A DNA stretch of 5,802 nt from DATJOJ01 sp035507035 (lineage in GTDB: Bacteria; Acidobacteriota; Terriglobia; Terriglobales; Acidobacteriaceae): the NCBI GenBank assembly GCA_035507035.1, contig DATJOJ010000001.1, forward strand, positions 1 through 5,802. Reading direction: 5' to 3'. Made by a program: the position numbers and the translations under genes. The notes under the pieces are model-generated. The model made no database searches, was not told the origin of the DNA, and saw nothing but the letters and a program-made list of their open reading frames with translations. Positions 1 to 5,802 of this stretch are shown piece after piece. The first letter of the stretch is position 1. Every line of letters begins with the position of its first letter.

Positions 1-180
1 ATGCCGCATGACTTTACCCTCATATCGAATAAGCTTCGGTGAAATTCGGACACTGAGTCGTGCCGGAATCTCGTTCAATTATCAGGATTAGCGCGGATTG
101 GCGCCCGCCCCGTCGCATCGGCCGTGGTGACAATACCCACGCCAGTCTAAAGAATGTATAACACCCCTGTAAATGATTGA
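1..180. other. Left-edge stretch without a supportable gene
   Basis: This is the region downstream of the minus-strand FG-GAP gene. The plus-strand frames close quickly, and one minus-strand frame is open across most of it but has no credible start or ribosome binding site. I see no stem-loop followed by a T-run that would serve as an intrinsic terminator for the gene ending at 181, and no tRNA-like fold. A short plus-strand frame entering from the left edge and closing near base 90 could be the tail of an upstream gene, but nothing in it is recognisable. Confidence 0.5.
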
Positions 181-852
181 TTACGAATGTGCGATCGAGA
201 GCGGCGGCGAACGGCTGCCGGAATGGAGCACCGTTCCGTAAAGCGCTGCCCCGGGTACCATCGTAGAGTAGCAGCGAGCAAGGCGTAACGGAGCCAAGTG
301 CCCCTTCTTCGCAATCCCCAGATCTGACGAAAAACGCGAATTAGCCAAAGAAACCCGGTCCGTTGGCGCCTCATTGGGGCCACGCAACGCAACGCTGCCC
401 AACTCGCCTTCGGCGCGCGCGAACTCGTCACCTTTCGCTACGGCGAAATTCCCGTGACCATCGTTCAGCAGAACCTCCACGAAATTGGCGTCCAGGTTGG
501 CCGTAACGATGAGGTCCAGCGCGTCGTCACCATTTACATCGCGCGCGGCTACCCGCAAGCCGCCGTCAGGCCCACTGACACCAATCGCCGATTCCACCCC
601 GGCACTCAGTTTTAGATGAATGGAATAGTTCGTTTTCGCTGAGCGCTGATTCTGCAATTCCACTTGCGCCAGGTCTGGAATGCGGTCGCCGTCCAGATCG
701 GCAAAAAGAAACCGTGTGTCGTTGTGGTCAGAAAAAGGGATCGTAGCTACCCCATCTCTCGAATGCGCCAAGCTGCATCGCCCCATCCCGAAAAGGAGCA
801 GACACACCAGGGCGAACTGAGGGAACAGTAGAAAACTGTTGACGTTTCTCAT
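181..852 (-). CDS. Short exported FG-GAP/VCBS repeat protein
   Basis: Predicted 223-residue secreted or periplasmic protein. Residues 1-29 look like a signal peptide: Arg2, a hydrophobic core at about 7-24, then Ser-Leu-Ala before a likely cleavage after residue 29; there is no lipobox. Two FG-GAP/VCBS-type calcium-binding loops follow: DLDGDRIPD (52-60, acidic ligands D52, D54, D56, D60) and DVNGDDALD (105-113), the second leading into VEVLLNDGHGNF (125-136). Such loops normally sit in beta-propeller blades, and two are too few for a full propeller, so the protein may be a fragment-like short family or may oligomerise. The tail from about 145 has no recognisable motif, is rich in Arg, Ser and Ala, and ends SGSRSPPLSIAHS. 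The ATG at 852 was chosen because it puts the signal peptide at the N-terminus; a TTG at 951 would add 33 unlike residues and run over a regulatory palindrome. The gene is divergent from the TPR genes. The exact role is unknown; similar repeats occur in adhesion and surface proteins. Confidence 0.72.
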   Translation of the reverse strand: MRNVNSFLLFPQFALVCLLLFGMGRCSLAHSRDGVATIPFSDHNDTRFLFADLDGDRIPDLAQVELQNQRSAKTNYSIHLKLSAGVESAIGVSGPDGGLRVAARDVNGDDALDLIVTANLDANFVEVLLNDGHGNFAVAKGDEFARAEGELGSVALRGPNEAPTDRVSLANSRFSSDLGIAKKGHLAPLRLARCYSTMVPGAALYGTVLHSGSRSPPLSIAHS

Positions 853-941
853 CAGGACGCCCGCATGCCGTCGGTCAATGGGTGGACAGAACAAACCATG
901 ACAGAATACACGGCGAGAGGATTGATGGAAAGGAGCGCCAT

Positions 942-957
942 TGTGACGCAAATCACA
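942..957. promoter_or_regulatory. CRP-type operator, TGTGA-N6-TCACA
   Basis: Both half-sites match the textbook CRP consensus exactly, with the correct six-base spacer (CGCAAA). The symmetry extends one base further on each side, giving TTGTGA-N6-TCACAA at 941-958. It lies 90 bases upstream of the FG-GAP start codon and 188 bases upstream of the first TPR start codon. That spacing suits activation of the minus-strand gene better, though a distal role on the TPR operon is possible. The CRP/FNR superfamily is widespread; which member binds here, and whether the ligand is cAMP, is inference. Confidence 0.6.
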
Positions 958-968
958 AAGTCTTGTGA
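953..968. promoter_or_regulatory. Overlapping second inverted repeat (TCACAA-N4-TTGTGA)
   Basis: The right arm of the CRP-type site (TCACAA, 953-958) is followed after AGTC by another TTGTGA (963-968), making a second perfect inverted repeat with a four-base centre. TTGTGACGC also occurs twice as a direct repeat, at 941-949 and 963-971. The offset is 22 bases, about two helical turns, so the copies would face the same side of the DNA. This suggests cooperative or alternative regulator binding. Confidence 0.4.
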
Positions 969-1114
969 CGCGTGGCGCGGCAGCCTGTTCCCGTAAGCAC
1001 CTACCCTTTTTCTAGTTGTCAATGATCGTTGCGAGCTTCGATTCGGGACTTGCTTAGCGGGAGTCGTTCCTTGCATGCACCGAGCATGTCGCAACCAGTT
1101 GAAAATACATTGGT

Positions 1115-1120
1115 TACAAT
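1115..1120 (+). promoter_or_regulatory. Possible -10 hexamer for the TPR operon
   Basis: TACAAT differs from TATAAT at one position and would give a transcript starting near 1127, a few bases before the Shine-Dalgarno sequence at 1134. No matching -35 is visible at 16-18 bases: the TTGAAA at 1099-1104 is only 10 bases away. It is a weak call, but it fits the start chosen at 1146, because the earlier ATGs would then not be in the mRNA. Confidence 0.2.
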
Positions 1121-1133
1121 GTCTAAATCGAAC

Positions 1134-1138
1134 GGGAG
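1134..1138 (+). promoter_or_regulatory. Ribosome binding site that decides the TPR-1 start
   Basis: GGGAG lies seven bases before the ATG at 1146. The alternative in-frame starts at 1029 (TTG), 1086 (ATG) and 1119 (ATG) have no such element at normal spacing. Confidence 0.6.
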
Positions 1139-1145
1139 TAACGGG

Positions 1146-1811
1146 ATGTCCAGCACTTCAACGCCACAGAGTACTCCGGCGCCAGCAGAAGGGGTGTTGC
1201 CGGCGAACCAGGTGTACGGAATCGCGGCAATCTGTCTTGTGATCGGCCTTGTGATTGGCTATTTCCTATTGGGCAGTGGTCATCCTGGTCGAGTGGCTCA
1301 GGTTGTGCCAAGCAGCCCCACACCGGGCGCCGCTGCCGGCACCCATCCGCAAATTACCTTCGATCAAATGAAACAGATGGCCACGCTGCAAGCGTCGTCG
1401 CTGGTGGAGAAGGCAAAATCGGACCCGAACAACGCGGCGTTGCTGATCCAGATTGCGGGAATTTATCAATCTGGGCACCAATTCAAGGAAGCCTCGGAAT
1501 ATCTTCAGAAGGCGCTGAAGATTGACCCCAAGAACGTCCCGGCGCGTATAGAACTGGCGTCTTGTCTGTTTTATACCGAGGACGTCGACGGAGCTTTGGC
1601 GCAGCTAAATCAGGCACTGAAGTACGATCCCAAGAACGTCAACGCACTGTTCAATCTCGGCATGATTAAGTATCGCGGTAAGAACGATGCAAAGGGTGCC
1701 ATCGCGGCGTGGCAACAGCTTCTGAAGGATCATCCCGACCTCGACCGCAAGCCCGTGGTGGAACAAATGATCGCGGAAGCAAAGTCGAGCACGGCGGAAG
1801 CCAAGAAGTAA
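1146..1811 (+). CDS. Membrane-anchored TPR protein (first of a tandem pair)
   Basis: Predicted 221-residue protein with a short Ser/Thr/Pro-rich N-terminus, one transmembrane helix at about 23-42, and a Pro/Ala-rich linker to about 68. Three TPR units follow at about 95-128, 129-162 and 163-197. TPR hallmarks are visible: the helix pattern around YLQKALKIDPKN (119-130), the repeated LNQALKYDPKN (154-164), and LFNLGMIKYRGKND (168-181). The last unit ends AAWQQLLKDHP (187-197), and a Lys/Glu/Ala-rich tail closes the protein. With an N-in/C-out topology the TPR domain would sit in the periplasm as a protein-binding scaffold, an orientation inferred rather than shown. The start was chosen from the GGGAG Shine-Dalgarno and because it gives nearly the same length as the downstream paralogue (221 versus 219). 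The architecture resembles the TPR part of CcmH/NrfG cytochrome c maturation proteins, but no haem-lyase partner is in the window, so function stays open. Confidence 0.85.
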   Translation: MSSTSTPQSTPAPAEGVLPANQVYGIAAICLVIGLVIGYFLLGSGHPGRVAQVVPSSPTPGAAAGTHPQITFDQMKQMATLQASSLVEKAKSDPNNAALLIQIAGIYQSGHQFKEASEYLQKALKIDPKNVPARIELASCLFYTEDVDGALAQLNQALKYDPKNVNALFNLGMIKYRGKNDAKGAIAAWQQLLKDHPDLDRKPVVEQMIAEAKSSTAEAKK

Positions 1812-1827
1812 CGGAGCGCGCGACGTT

Positions 1828-1833
1828 AAGGAG
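1828..1833 (+). promoter_or_regulatory. Ribosome binding site for the GTG-started TPR-2 gene
   Basis: AAGGAG lies nine bases before the GTG at 1843 and supports this non-ATG start. It sits in the 31-base gap after the first TPR gene and abuts a small inverted repeat (TAACG at 1809-1813, CGTTA at 1824-1828). Confidence 0.65.
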
Positions 1834-1842
1834 TGACCGGAC

Positions 1843-2502
1843 GTGACCGAACTAACAACAACGACCAGTAAATCGTGGAGCGCAACCCAAGCTTTCGCAC
1901 TCGTGGTATTCGCGCTGCTGCTGGGTATTTGCGGTGGATGGCTGATTCGCAGGTCGCTGGCTGCCGTTCCGGCAGAGACCAACCAAGTTGCTCCGCCCGC
2001 CGCGTCCACTTCCCTGCCGGCGCCGCCCGTCGACCCGAACTTCAGTTCTGTACCGGCCGTGCCTAGCGCCGCCGAATTGAAGCAGGCCGTCGATACACAA
2101 GCGGCGCCACTGCTGGAAAAATTGAAGGCAGACCCCAACAATGCGGCGTTGCTCGCGCAAGTCGGCAATCTCTACTATGACGCCAAGCAATATCCGGCGG
2201 CGATCGAGTATTACCAGCGGTCCCTGAAATTGCAGCCGACGGATACATCGGTGGGAACGGACCTGGGCACCGCCTATTGGTATGGCGGAGACGCGGATGC
2301 CGCGATCAAGCAGTTCAATAAAGTGCTGAGCATAGCGCCGACCAAGGCCGACACTCTGTTCAATCTAGGCATCGTCGAGTGGCAGGGCAAAAAAGATAAC
2401 AAGGCCGCGGTGGCCGTGTGGCAAAAGCTATTGAACAGCAATCCCGGCTACAACAATAAGGATGGCGTGCTGCAACTGATCGCGCAGGGAGAAAATCAGT
2501 GA
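1843..2502 (+). CDS. Membrane-anchored TPR protein (second of a tandem pair)
   Basis: Predicted 219-residue paralogue of the preceding gene, starting at GTG behind AAGGAG. It has a Thr-rich N-terminus, one transmembrane helix at about 15-34 followed by a positive pair (RR, 36-37), a long Pro/Ala-rich linker to about 75, and three TPR units at about 99-132, 133-166 and 167-201. Shared blocks with the neighbour include ADPNNAALL (96-104) and LFNLGIVEWQGKKD (172-185), the latter continuing into a helix ending VWQKLLNSNP (192-201). The paired layout, the equal length and the conserved last TPR point to an old tandem duplication with divergence, strongest in the linker and anchor. The two proteins may form a heteromeric extracytoplasmic scaffold; this is inference. 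The RR right after the membrane helix would by the positive-inside rule favour TPRs in the cytoplasm, so the topology is uncertain. The stop is followed by 66 non-coding bases before the flavoprotein gene. Confidence 0.85.
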   Translation: MTELTTTTSKSWSATQAFALVVFALLLGICGGWLIRRSLAAVPAETNQVAPPAASTSLPAPPVDPNFSSVPAVPSAAELKQAVDTQAAPLLEKLKADPNNAALLAQVGNLYYDAKQYPAAIEYYQRSLKLQPTDTSVGTDLGTAYWYGGDADAAIKQFNKVLSIAPTKADTLFNLGIVEWQGKKDNKAAVAVWQKLLNSNPGYNNKDGVLQLIAQGENQ

Positions 2503-2555
2503 AGCGATGCAGTAGTTCTCGTTCTGAGGTTCCGGTATTCTTGGCGTGTGTGCTT

Positions 2556-2560
2556 GAGGA
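2556..2560 (+). promoter_or_regulatory. Ribosome binding site that decides the flavoprotein start
   Basis: GAGGA lies eight bases before the ATG at 2569. An in-frame GTG at 2548 lies upstream of this element and would add seven residues (VCLRIPA) before the conserved dinucleotide-binding strand, so ATG 2569 is preferred. Confidence 0.65.
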
Positions 2561-2568
2561 TTCCCGCC

Positions 2569-4071
2569 ATGCATAACGCGCCAGTGAAAGCCATTATCGT
2601 GGGGGCCGGGCCTGCCGGACTGACGGCAGCGTACGAACTATCCAAGGCCGGCCAAGCGGTGCTGGTCCTCGAGGGCGATCCCAAATATGTAGGCGGCATC
2701 TCTCGCACAGTAAATTATCGCGGCTATCGATTCGATATCGGCGGGCATCGCTTCTTCTCCAAATCGCAGGAAGTGGAAAATTTGTGGACCGAGATTCTCG
2801 GTTCGGACATGCTGCAGCGGCCGCGTTCGTCCAAAATCTACTATGGCGGGCAGTTCTACGCTTACCCACTGAAACCGTTTGAGGCTCTTTCGAAACTTGG
2901 GCTGGGGCAATCGACACTTTGCGTGCTTTCCTTCCTCGCCGCGAAAATTCATCCGACAGCCAACCCGAAGTCGTTTGAAGACTGGGTCGTAAACCAGTTC
3001 GGACGGCGCCTTTTTCGCATTTTCTTCAAGACGTATACGGAAAAGGTCTGGGGGATGAGTTGCACGGAAATCTCCGCAGACTGGGCCGCGCAACGCATCA
3101 AAGGCCTGTCGTTGGGATCGGCGATCAAGAATGCGCTCTTCCCCAAACCAGGGTCGGGGGATCGCGCGCAGGTGGTAAAAACACTAATCGACTCATTTCG
3201 GTATCCGCGTCTAGGTCCAGGAATGATGTGGGAGACCTGTGCGAACAAAGTCCGCAACCTGGGAGGCCAGGTATTGCTCGGGCGCAGTGTCGTTGGTTGC
3301 CGATTCGAAGGAGACTCCAGCACTTGGACGGTGACCGCGCGTATGCCCGACGGGCAAATCGAAGAGTACCGAGGCGAACACCTAATCTCCTCGATGCCCA
3401 TCAGGCAGTTGGTGGCGCAAATCGAACCACCGCTCCCTGAGAACGCTCGCCATTCCGCCGCATCCCTGCGTTACCGGGACTTCTTGACGGTAGGGCTGAT
3501 TCTGCGCGAGCGCAACCGTTTCAGCGACAACTGGATTTACATTCACGACCCTAATGTGAAAGTCGGTCGCGTTCAAAACTATAAATCCTGGTCGCCGGAC
3601 ATGGTGCCCGACCCAAATTACTGCTGCTACGGCATGGAATATTTCTGTTTCGAAGGGGATGGGCTGTGGAACTCACCAGATCAGGATTTAATCCATCTCG
3701 CCAAGAAAGAAATTGAACAAGTGAAGCTGGCGGTCGCTGCCGACGTGCTAGACGGTTGCGTAATCCGTCAGTCCAAGGCTTACCCCGTGTATGACGACGA
3801 CTACAAGCGGCATCTCGAAGTGATCCGGCGAGCCATTGCGGCGCACTGTCCGAATCTGCACTTGGTCGGCCGCAACGGCATGCACAAGTACAACAATCAG
3901 GACCACGCCATGATGACCGCCATGCTGGCGGCTCGCAACATTCTTGCCGGAGAACAAAAATATGATCTTTGGGCGGTCAACGAGGACGGCGAATACCATG
4001 AATCTGGAGAAGCCGGCACACAGTCCACACCGGGATTGAATCATGTGGTGGCCACCTCGGCAGGGTCATGA
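2569..4071 (+). CDS. FAD-dependent oxidoreductase, UDP-galactopyranose mutase-like
   Basis: Predicted 500-residue soluble flavoprotein of the amine oxidase/protoporphyrinogen oxidase/UDP-galactopyranose mutase superfamily. The Rossmann fingerprint is at the N-terminus: AIIVGAGPAGLTAAYELSKA (8-27), with GxGxxG at 12-17 and the ribose-binding acidic residue E35 in VLVLEGD. Next come GGISRT (42-47), the FAD-contacting type block DIGGHRFFSK (56-65), FKTYTEKVWG (153-162), a central YPRLGPGMMWE (212-222), and the C-terminal FAD-binding block GRNGMHKYNNQDHAM (434-448). All expected landmarks are present and the length is normal for the family, so it looks intact. Members often lie in polysaccharide or glycolipid gene clusters; the substrate of this subfamily is not settled, and a true UDP-galactopyranose mutase is usually shorter (about 370-400 residues), so glf is not assigned. 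The stop overlaps the start of the next gene (ATGA), implying translational coupling to the GT-C-like membrane protein. A redox-neutral sugar isomerase, a desaturase or a lipid/carotenoid-type oxidase are the alternatives. Confidence 0.85.
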   Translation: MHNAPVKAIIVGAGPAGLTAAYELSKAGQAVLVLEGDPKYVGGISRTVNYRGYRFDIGGHRFFSKSQEVENLWTEILGSDMLQRPRSSKIYYGGQFYAYPLKPFEALSKLGLGQSTLCVLSFLAAKIHPTANPKSFEDWVVNQFGRRLFRIFFKTYTEKVWGMSCTEISADWAAQRIKGLSLGSAIKNALFPKPGSGDRAQVVKTLIDSFRYPRLGPGMMWETCANKVRNLGGQVLLGRSVVGCRFEGDSSTWTVTARMPDGQIEEYRGEHLISSMPIRQLVAQIEPPLPENARHSAASLRYRDFLTVGLILRERNRFSDNWIYIHDPNVKVGRVQNYKSWSPDMVPDPNYCCYGMEYFCFEGDGLWNSPDQDLIHLAKKEIEQVKLAVAADVLDGCVIRQSKAYPVYDDDYKRHLEVIRRAIAAHCPNLHLVGRNGMHKYNNQDHAMMTAMLAARNILAGEQKYDLWAVNEDGEYHESGEAGTQSTPGLNHVVATSAGS

Positions 4072-5528
4072 AATTGTTTGGTAATCGGCCGGTTCAGATC
4101 GCCACGCTCGTTGGATTGTTTGGCGGCATCGGCATTTATTCCCTTCGCGAAAAATTTTGCGTCATTGATTTCGATACCTGGTGGCACCTGAAGGTGGGAG
4201 ATTGGATCCTTCAGAATTCGGCTTTGCCACATACCGGCATTCTGTCGCGCACTGCCGCGCAGCTCCCCTGGGTAGCCTACAGTTGGGGCTACGAAGTTCT
4301 GCTGTCCTTGTTTTATTCCTGGTTCGGGCTGGTGGGCATCGGAATCCTGGGCACCCTGCTGACGATCAGCGTGGCGTGGGCCATCTATTGGATGTTGCGG
4401 CGGCTTTCCCAAAGGTTTTGGCCCGCCTTCCTTTTGACAGCCGTTGCCTGCGCTGCGTTTTTGTTCAATGGCGCGCCGCGGCCGGTGTTCTTTTCCTATA
4501 TCCTTTTTTGCTTTGTTCTTGCGCTACTTTTTGAGGCGCAGCGCAGCGCGCGGATTCAGCCGCTGTATTGGCTTCCGCTGATTTTTCTGTTTTGGGCCAA
4601 TCTCCATATCCAGTTTATTTATGGCTTGTTTACCGTGGGCATGTTCGCCGCTGTACATCTTACGCAGCAGGCCTTGGGAAAGTTGAACTTTGCTCCATCG
4701 TATTTGCTGCCGTCCTCTTTGCCCTCGGGGCGATTGCTGTTGATTCTTGCGGCGTGTTTGGCGGCGACATTCGTTGGACCGAATTTCTACCATCCTTATC
4801 TGGTGGTGTTGGCGTACACCAAGGCAAAGTTCAGCTACAAGGTCATTCTGGAGCTGCAACCTCTGCCCTTTCGCTATTTCAGCAATTTCATCGAGTTATT
4901 TTTGGCGGCAGCCGGCTTTTACGTGGTCGGCTGGAACAAAAGAATCGATCCCTTCAAGTTGACCTTGTTGGTGGTGGCAAGTATCGTTTCCTTTCGGACG
5001 ATGCGCGATGCGTGGTTCATCTGTTTTTCGGCAGCGGCGTGCATCGCCGATTTTCCTGCTCCCGCCGATGCGCCACACCGCACCGATTCCTGGCGGGAGA
5101 TGGCGTTGGTTACGGCGGGGGTCGCCATCCTTTTATTGCTCGCCGCGCCCATGGTTAACTTCAATACCCGTGGACTGGACCGCGCCATCAGTGCGGATTA
5201 TCCGGTGAACGCGGTTAATTTTCTCCGCCACAACGGATTTTCGGGACCTCTCTACAACAACCTCAATTGGGGCGGGTTCCTGATGTGGTATTTGCCCGAA
5301 CTGCCTGTCGCGGTGGACGGGCGCAACGACCTATACGGCGATCAACTCGACGAATTGTTCTATAACTCACAATCAGCAATGGCCTCCTACAAAACAGACC
5401 CCTACCTTGACGAAGCGGGGCTGGTGATTCTGGAGTCAAAGCTCCCGCTCGCGAAGATTCTGACGATCGATCCACGATTTCGACTGGTGTATCACGACGA
5501 CATCGCTACGGTTTACGCGCGACAATGA
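4068..5528 (+). CDS. Polytopic GT-C-like membrane protein, putative glycosyltransferase
   Basis: Predicted 486-residue integral membrane protein with about ten hydrophobic segments, near 9-25, 76-93, 92-110, 118-135, 138-156, 166-198 (probably two), 222-237, 271-288, 295-328 (two) and 344-361, then a soluble tail of about 125 residues. Just after the first helix comes IDFDTWWHLKVGDWI (33-47); the acidic pair D34/D36 in the first external loop is where GT-C polyprenyl-phosphate-sugar transferases carry their catalytic acid, and LPHTGILSRT (53-62) plus PWVAYSWGYE (67-76) continue that loop. The tail has NNLNWGGFLMWYLPELPVAV (397-416) followed by DGRNDLYG (417-424), which looks like a conserved ligand-binding block. 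There is no good Shine-Dalgarno: the start codon overlaps the flavoprotein stop, and the stop overlaps the next start, so expression is probably coupled. Glycosyl transfer to lipid or surface glycan is inference from topology and the acid motif; an uncharacterised membrane protein of another activity cannot be excluded. Confidence 0.75.
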   Translation: MKLFGNRPVQIATLVGLFGGIGIYSLREKFCVIDFDTWWHLKVGDWILQNSALPHTGILSRTAAQLPWVAYSWGYEVLLSLFYSWFGLVGIGILGTLLTISVAWAIYWMLRRLSQRFWPAFLLTAVACAAFLFNGAPRPVFFSYILFCFVLALLFEAQRSARIQPLYWLPLIFLFWANLHIQFIYGLFTVGMFAAVHLTQQALGKLNFAPSYLLPSSLPSGRLLLILAACLAATFVGPNFYHPYLVVLAYTKAKFSYKVILELQPLPFRYFSNFIELFLAAAGFYVVGWNKRIDPFKLTLLVVASIVSFRTMRDAWFICFSAAACIADFPAPADAPHRTDSWREMALVTAGVAILLLLAAPMVNFNTRGLDRAISADYPVNAVNFLRHNGFSGPLYNNLNWGGFLMWYLPELPVAVDGRNDLYGDQLDELFYNSQSAMASYKTDPYLDEAGLVILESKLPLAKILTIDPRFRLVYHDDIATVYARQ

Positions 5529-5802
5529 TCAGCGTTCCACAAAAGCCGGAGGTCAACGGCGAACAACCAGCCAAGAAAACATCGCCGTGGCGCGTGTGGA
5601 TCCTGCGCATTGCCTTCGCGCTAGTCGCTCCCGTTCTGCTGCTCGTACTCGTCGAGGGGGCCCTGCGGCTGTTTCACGTCGGATATTCCACCGCTCTCAT
5701 GGAGCCGTGCACGATTCACGGCCAGCCAGCGTCCTGCTATAACTTGTTCTTTCCCGCTCCGTACTTTCCTCCGGGAATCATCAAAGCTCCGCAATTTTTC
5801 TC
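5525..5802 (+). CDS. N-terminal part of an anchored SGNH/TPR-type protein (cut by window end)
   Basis: The frame is open from the ATG at 5525, which overlaps the previous stop (ATGA), to the right edge, giving 92 full codons. Residues 1-22 are polar with lysines, and 25-43 form one transmembrane helix (WILRIAFALVAPVLLLVLV), followed by EGALRLFHVGYST (44-56). A helix ending in an E-x-x-L-R-L...GY motif, then a region with FFPAPYFPPG (75-84), resembles the start of large anchored proteins that carry an SGNH/GDSL-hydrolase-like domain and often TPRs; this is recalled from the family pattern, and the catalytic Ser block would lie beyond the window. Two cysteines (62 and 71) flank the extracytoplasmic segment and could pair. 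There is no Shine-Dalgarno, so coupled translation is likely. The existence of the gene is fairly sure; the family assignment is tentative. Confidence 0.6.
   Translation, partial: MISVPQKPEVNGEQPAKKTSPWRVWILRIAFALVAPVLLLVLVEGALRLFHVGYSTALMEPCTIHGQPASCYNLFFPAPYFPPGIIKAPQFF

Larger units (their letters stand above)
853..1145. promoter_or_regulatory. Divergent intergenic control region
   Basis: This 293-base spacer separates the minus-strand FG-GAP gene from the plus-strand TPR genes and must hold the promoters of both. It contains the CRP-type palindrome and extra half-site at 941-968. I find no convincing sigma70 -35/-10 pair on either strand. The best plus-strand -10-like hexamer is TACAAT at 1115-1120. 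A TATTCT on the minus strand (903-908) is a weak -10 candidate for the FG-GAP gene. Confidence 0.6.

Noticed and set aside
20..340. Minus-strand open frame of about 107 codons running beyond the FG-GAP stop
   Set aside because: It follows a TAA at 341-343, has no usable start near its beginning and no ribosome binding site, and its translation shows no motif. It is taken as chance openness in GC-rich DNA, although it was the reason to consider a frameshift.
853..951. N-terminal extension of the FG-GAP gene from TTG 951
   Set aside because: It would bury the signal peptide 33 residues inside the protein and would place the start codon in the CRP-type palindrome.
1029..1145. N-terminal extension of the first TPR gene from TTG 1029, ATG 1086 or ATG 1119
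   Set aside because: None has a Shine-Dalgarno at normal spacing, while ATG 1146 has GGGAG seven bases upstream and gives the same length and layout as the paralogue.
2503..2568. Possible terminator or separate promoter between the second TPR gene and the flavoprotein gene
   Set aside because: There is no stem with a T-run. A TATTCT at 2536-2541 has no fitting -35. An internal promoter remains possible but unsupported.
2569..4071. Naming the flavoprotein glf or hemG/hemY
   Set aside because: The motifs place it in the superfamily only. Its length of 500 residues and its neighbours do not match a standard UDP-galactopyranose mutase or a haem-pathway protoporphyrinogen oxidase.
1..5802. CRISPR arrays, insertion sequences, tRNA genes or phage genes
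   Set aside because: No regularly spaced repeats, transposase motifs, terminal inverted repeats or tRNA-like folds were seen on reading both strands.

Overview
The window reads as a chromosomal stretch of a Gram-negative, GC-rich bacterium. The best guess is an Acidobacteriota (Terriglobia-like) soil organism. That guess rests on gene style: a short exported FG-GAP protein, membrane-anchored TPR proteins, a GT-C-like protein with a soluble C-terminal block, and the start of an SGNH/TPR-type membrane protein. There is no rRNA or other marker gene, so the taxonomy is an inference.

Layout: bases 1-180 hold no supportable gene. A short exported FG-GAP/VCBS protein lies on the minus strand (181-852). 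The 293-base divergent spacer (853-1145) holds the clearest regulatory signal: a perfect CRP-type palindrome, TGTGA-N6-TCACA at 942-957, plus a third half-site at 963-968. Everything to the right is on the plus strand. Two tandem paralogous TPR proteins (1146-1811 and 1843-2502) each have one N-terminal membrane anchor and three TPR units. After a 66-base gap with a strong ribosome binding site come a UDP-galactopyranose-mutase-like flavoprotein (2569-4071), a multi-pass GT-C-like membrane protein (4068-5528) and the truncated start of a single-pass membrane protein (5525 to the window edge). These last three overlap by ATGA junctions and so look translationally coupled.

How the genes may work together: the coupled trio looks like an envelope or surface-glycan module, with a cytoplasmic flavoprotein possibly acting on a sugar or lipid-linked substrate, a polytopic transferase-like protein, and an anchored extracytoplasmic protein. 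The two anchored TPR proteins would be extracytoplasmic scaffolds on the same strand, possibly in the same transcript. None of these substrates can be read from the sequence. The TPR pair also resembles the TPR part of CcmH/NrfG-type proteins, so the link to the flavoprotein trio may be only positional.
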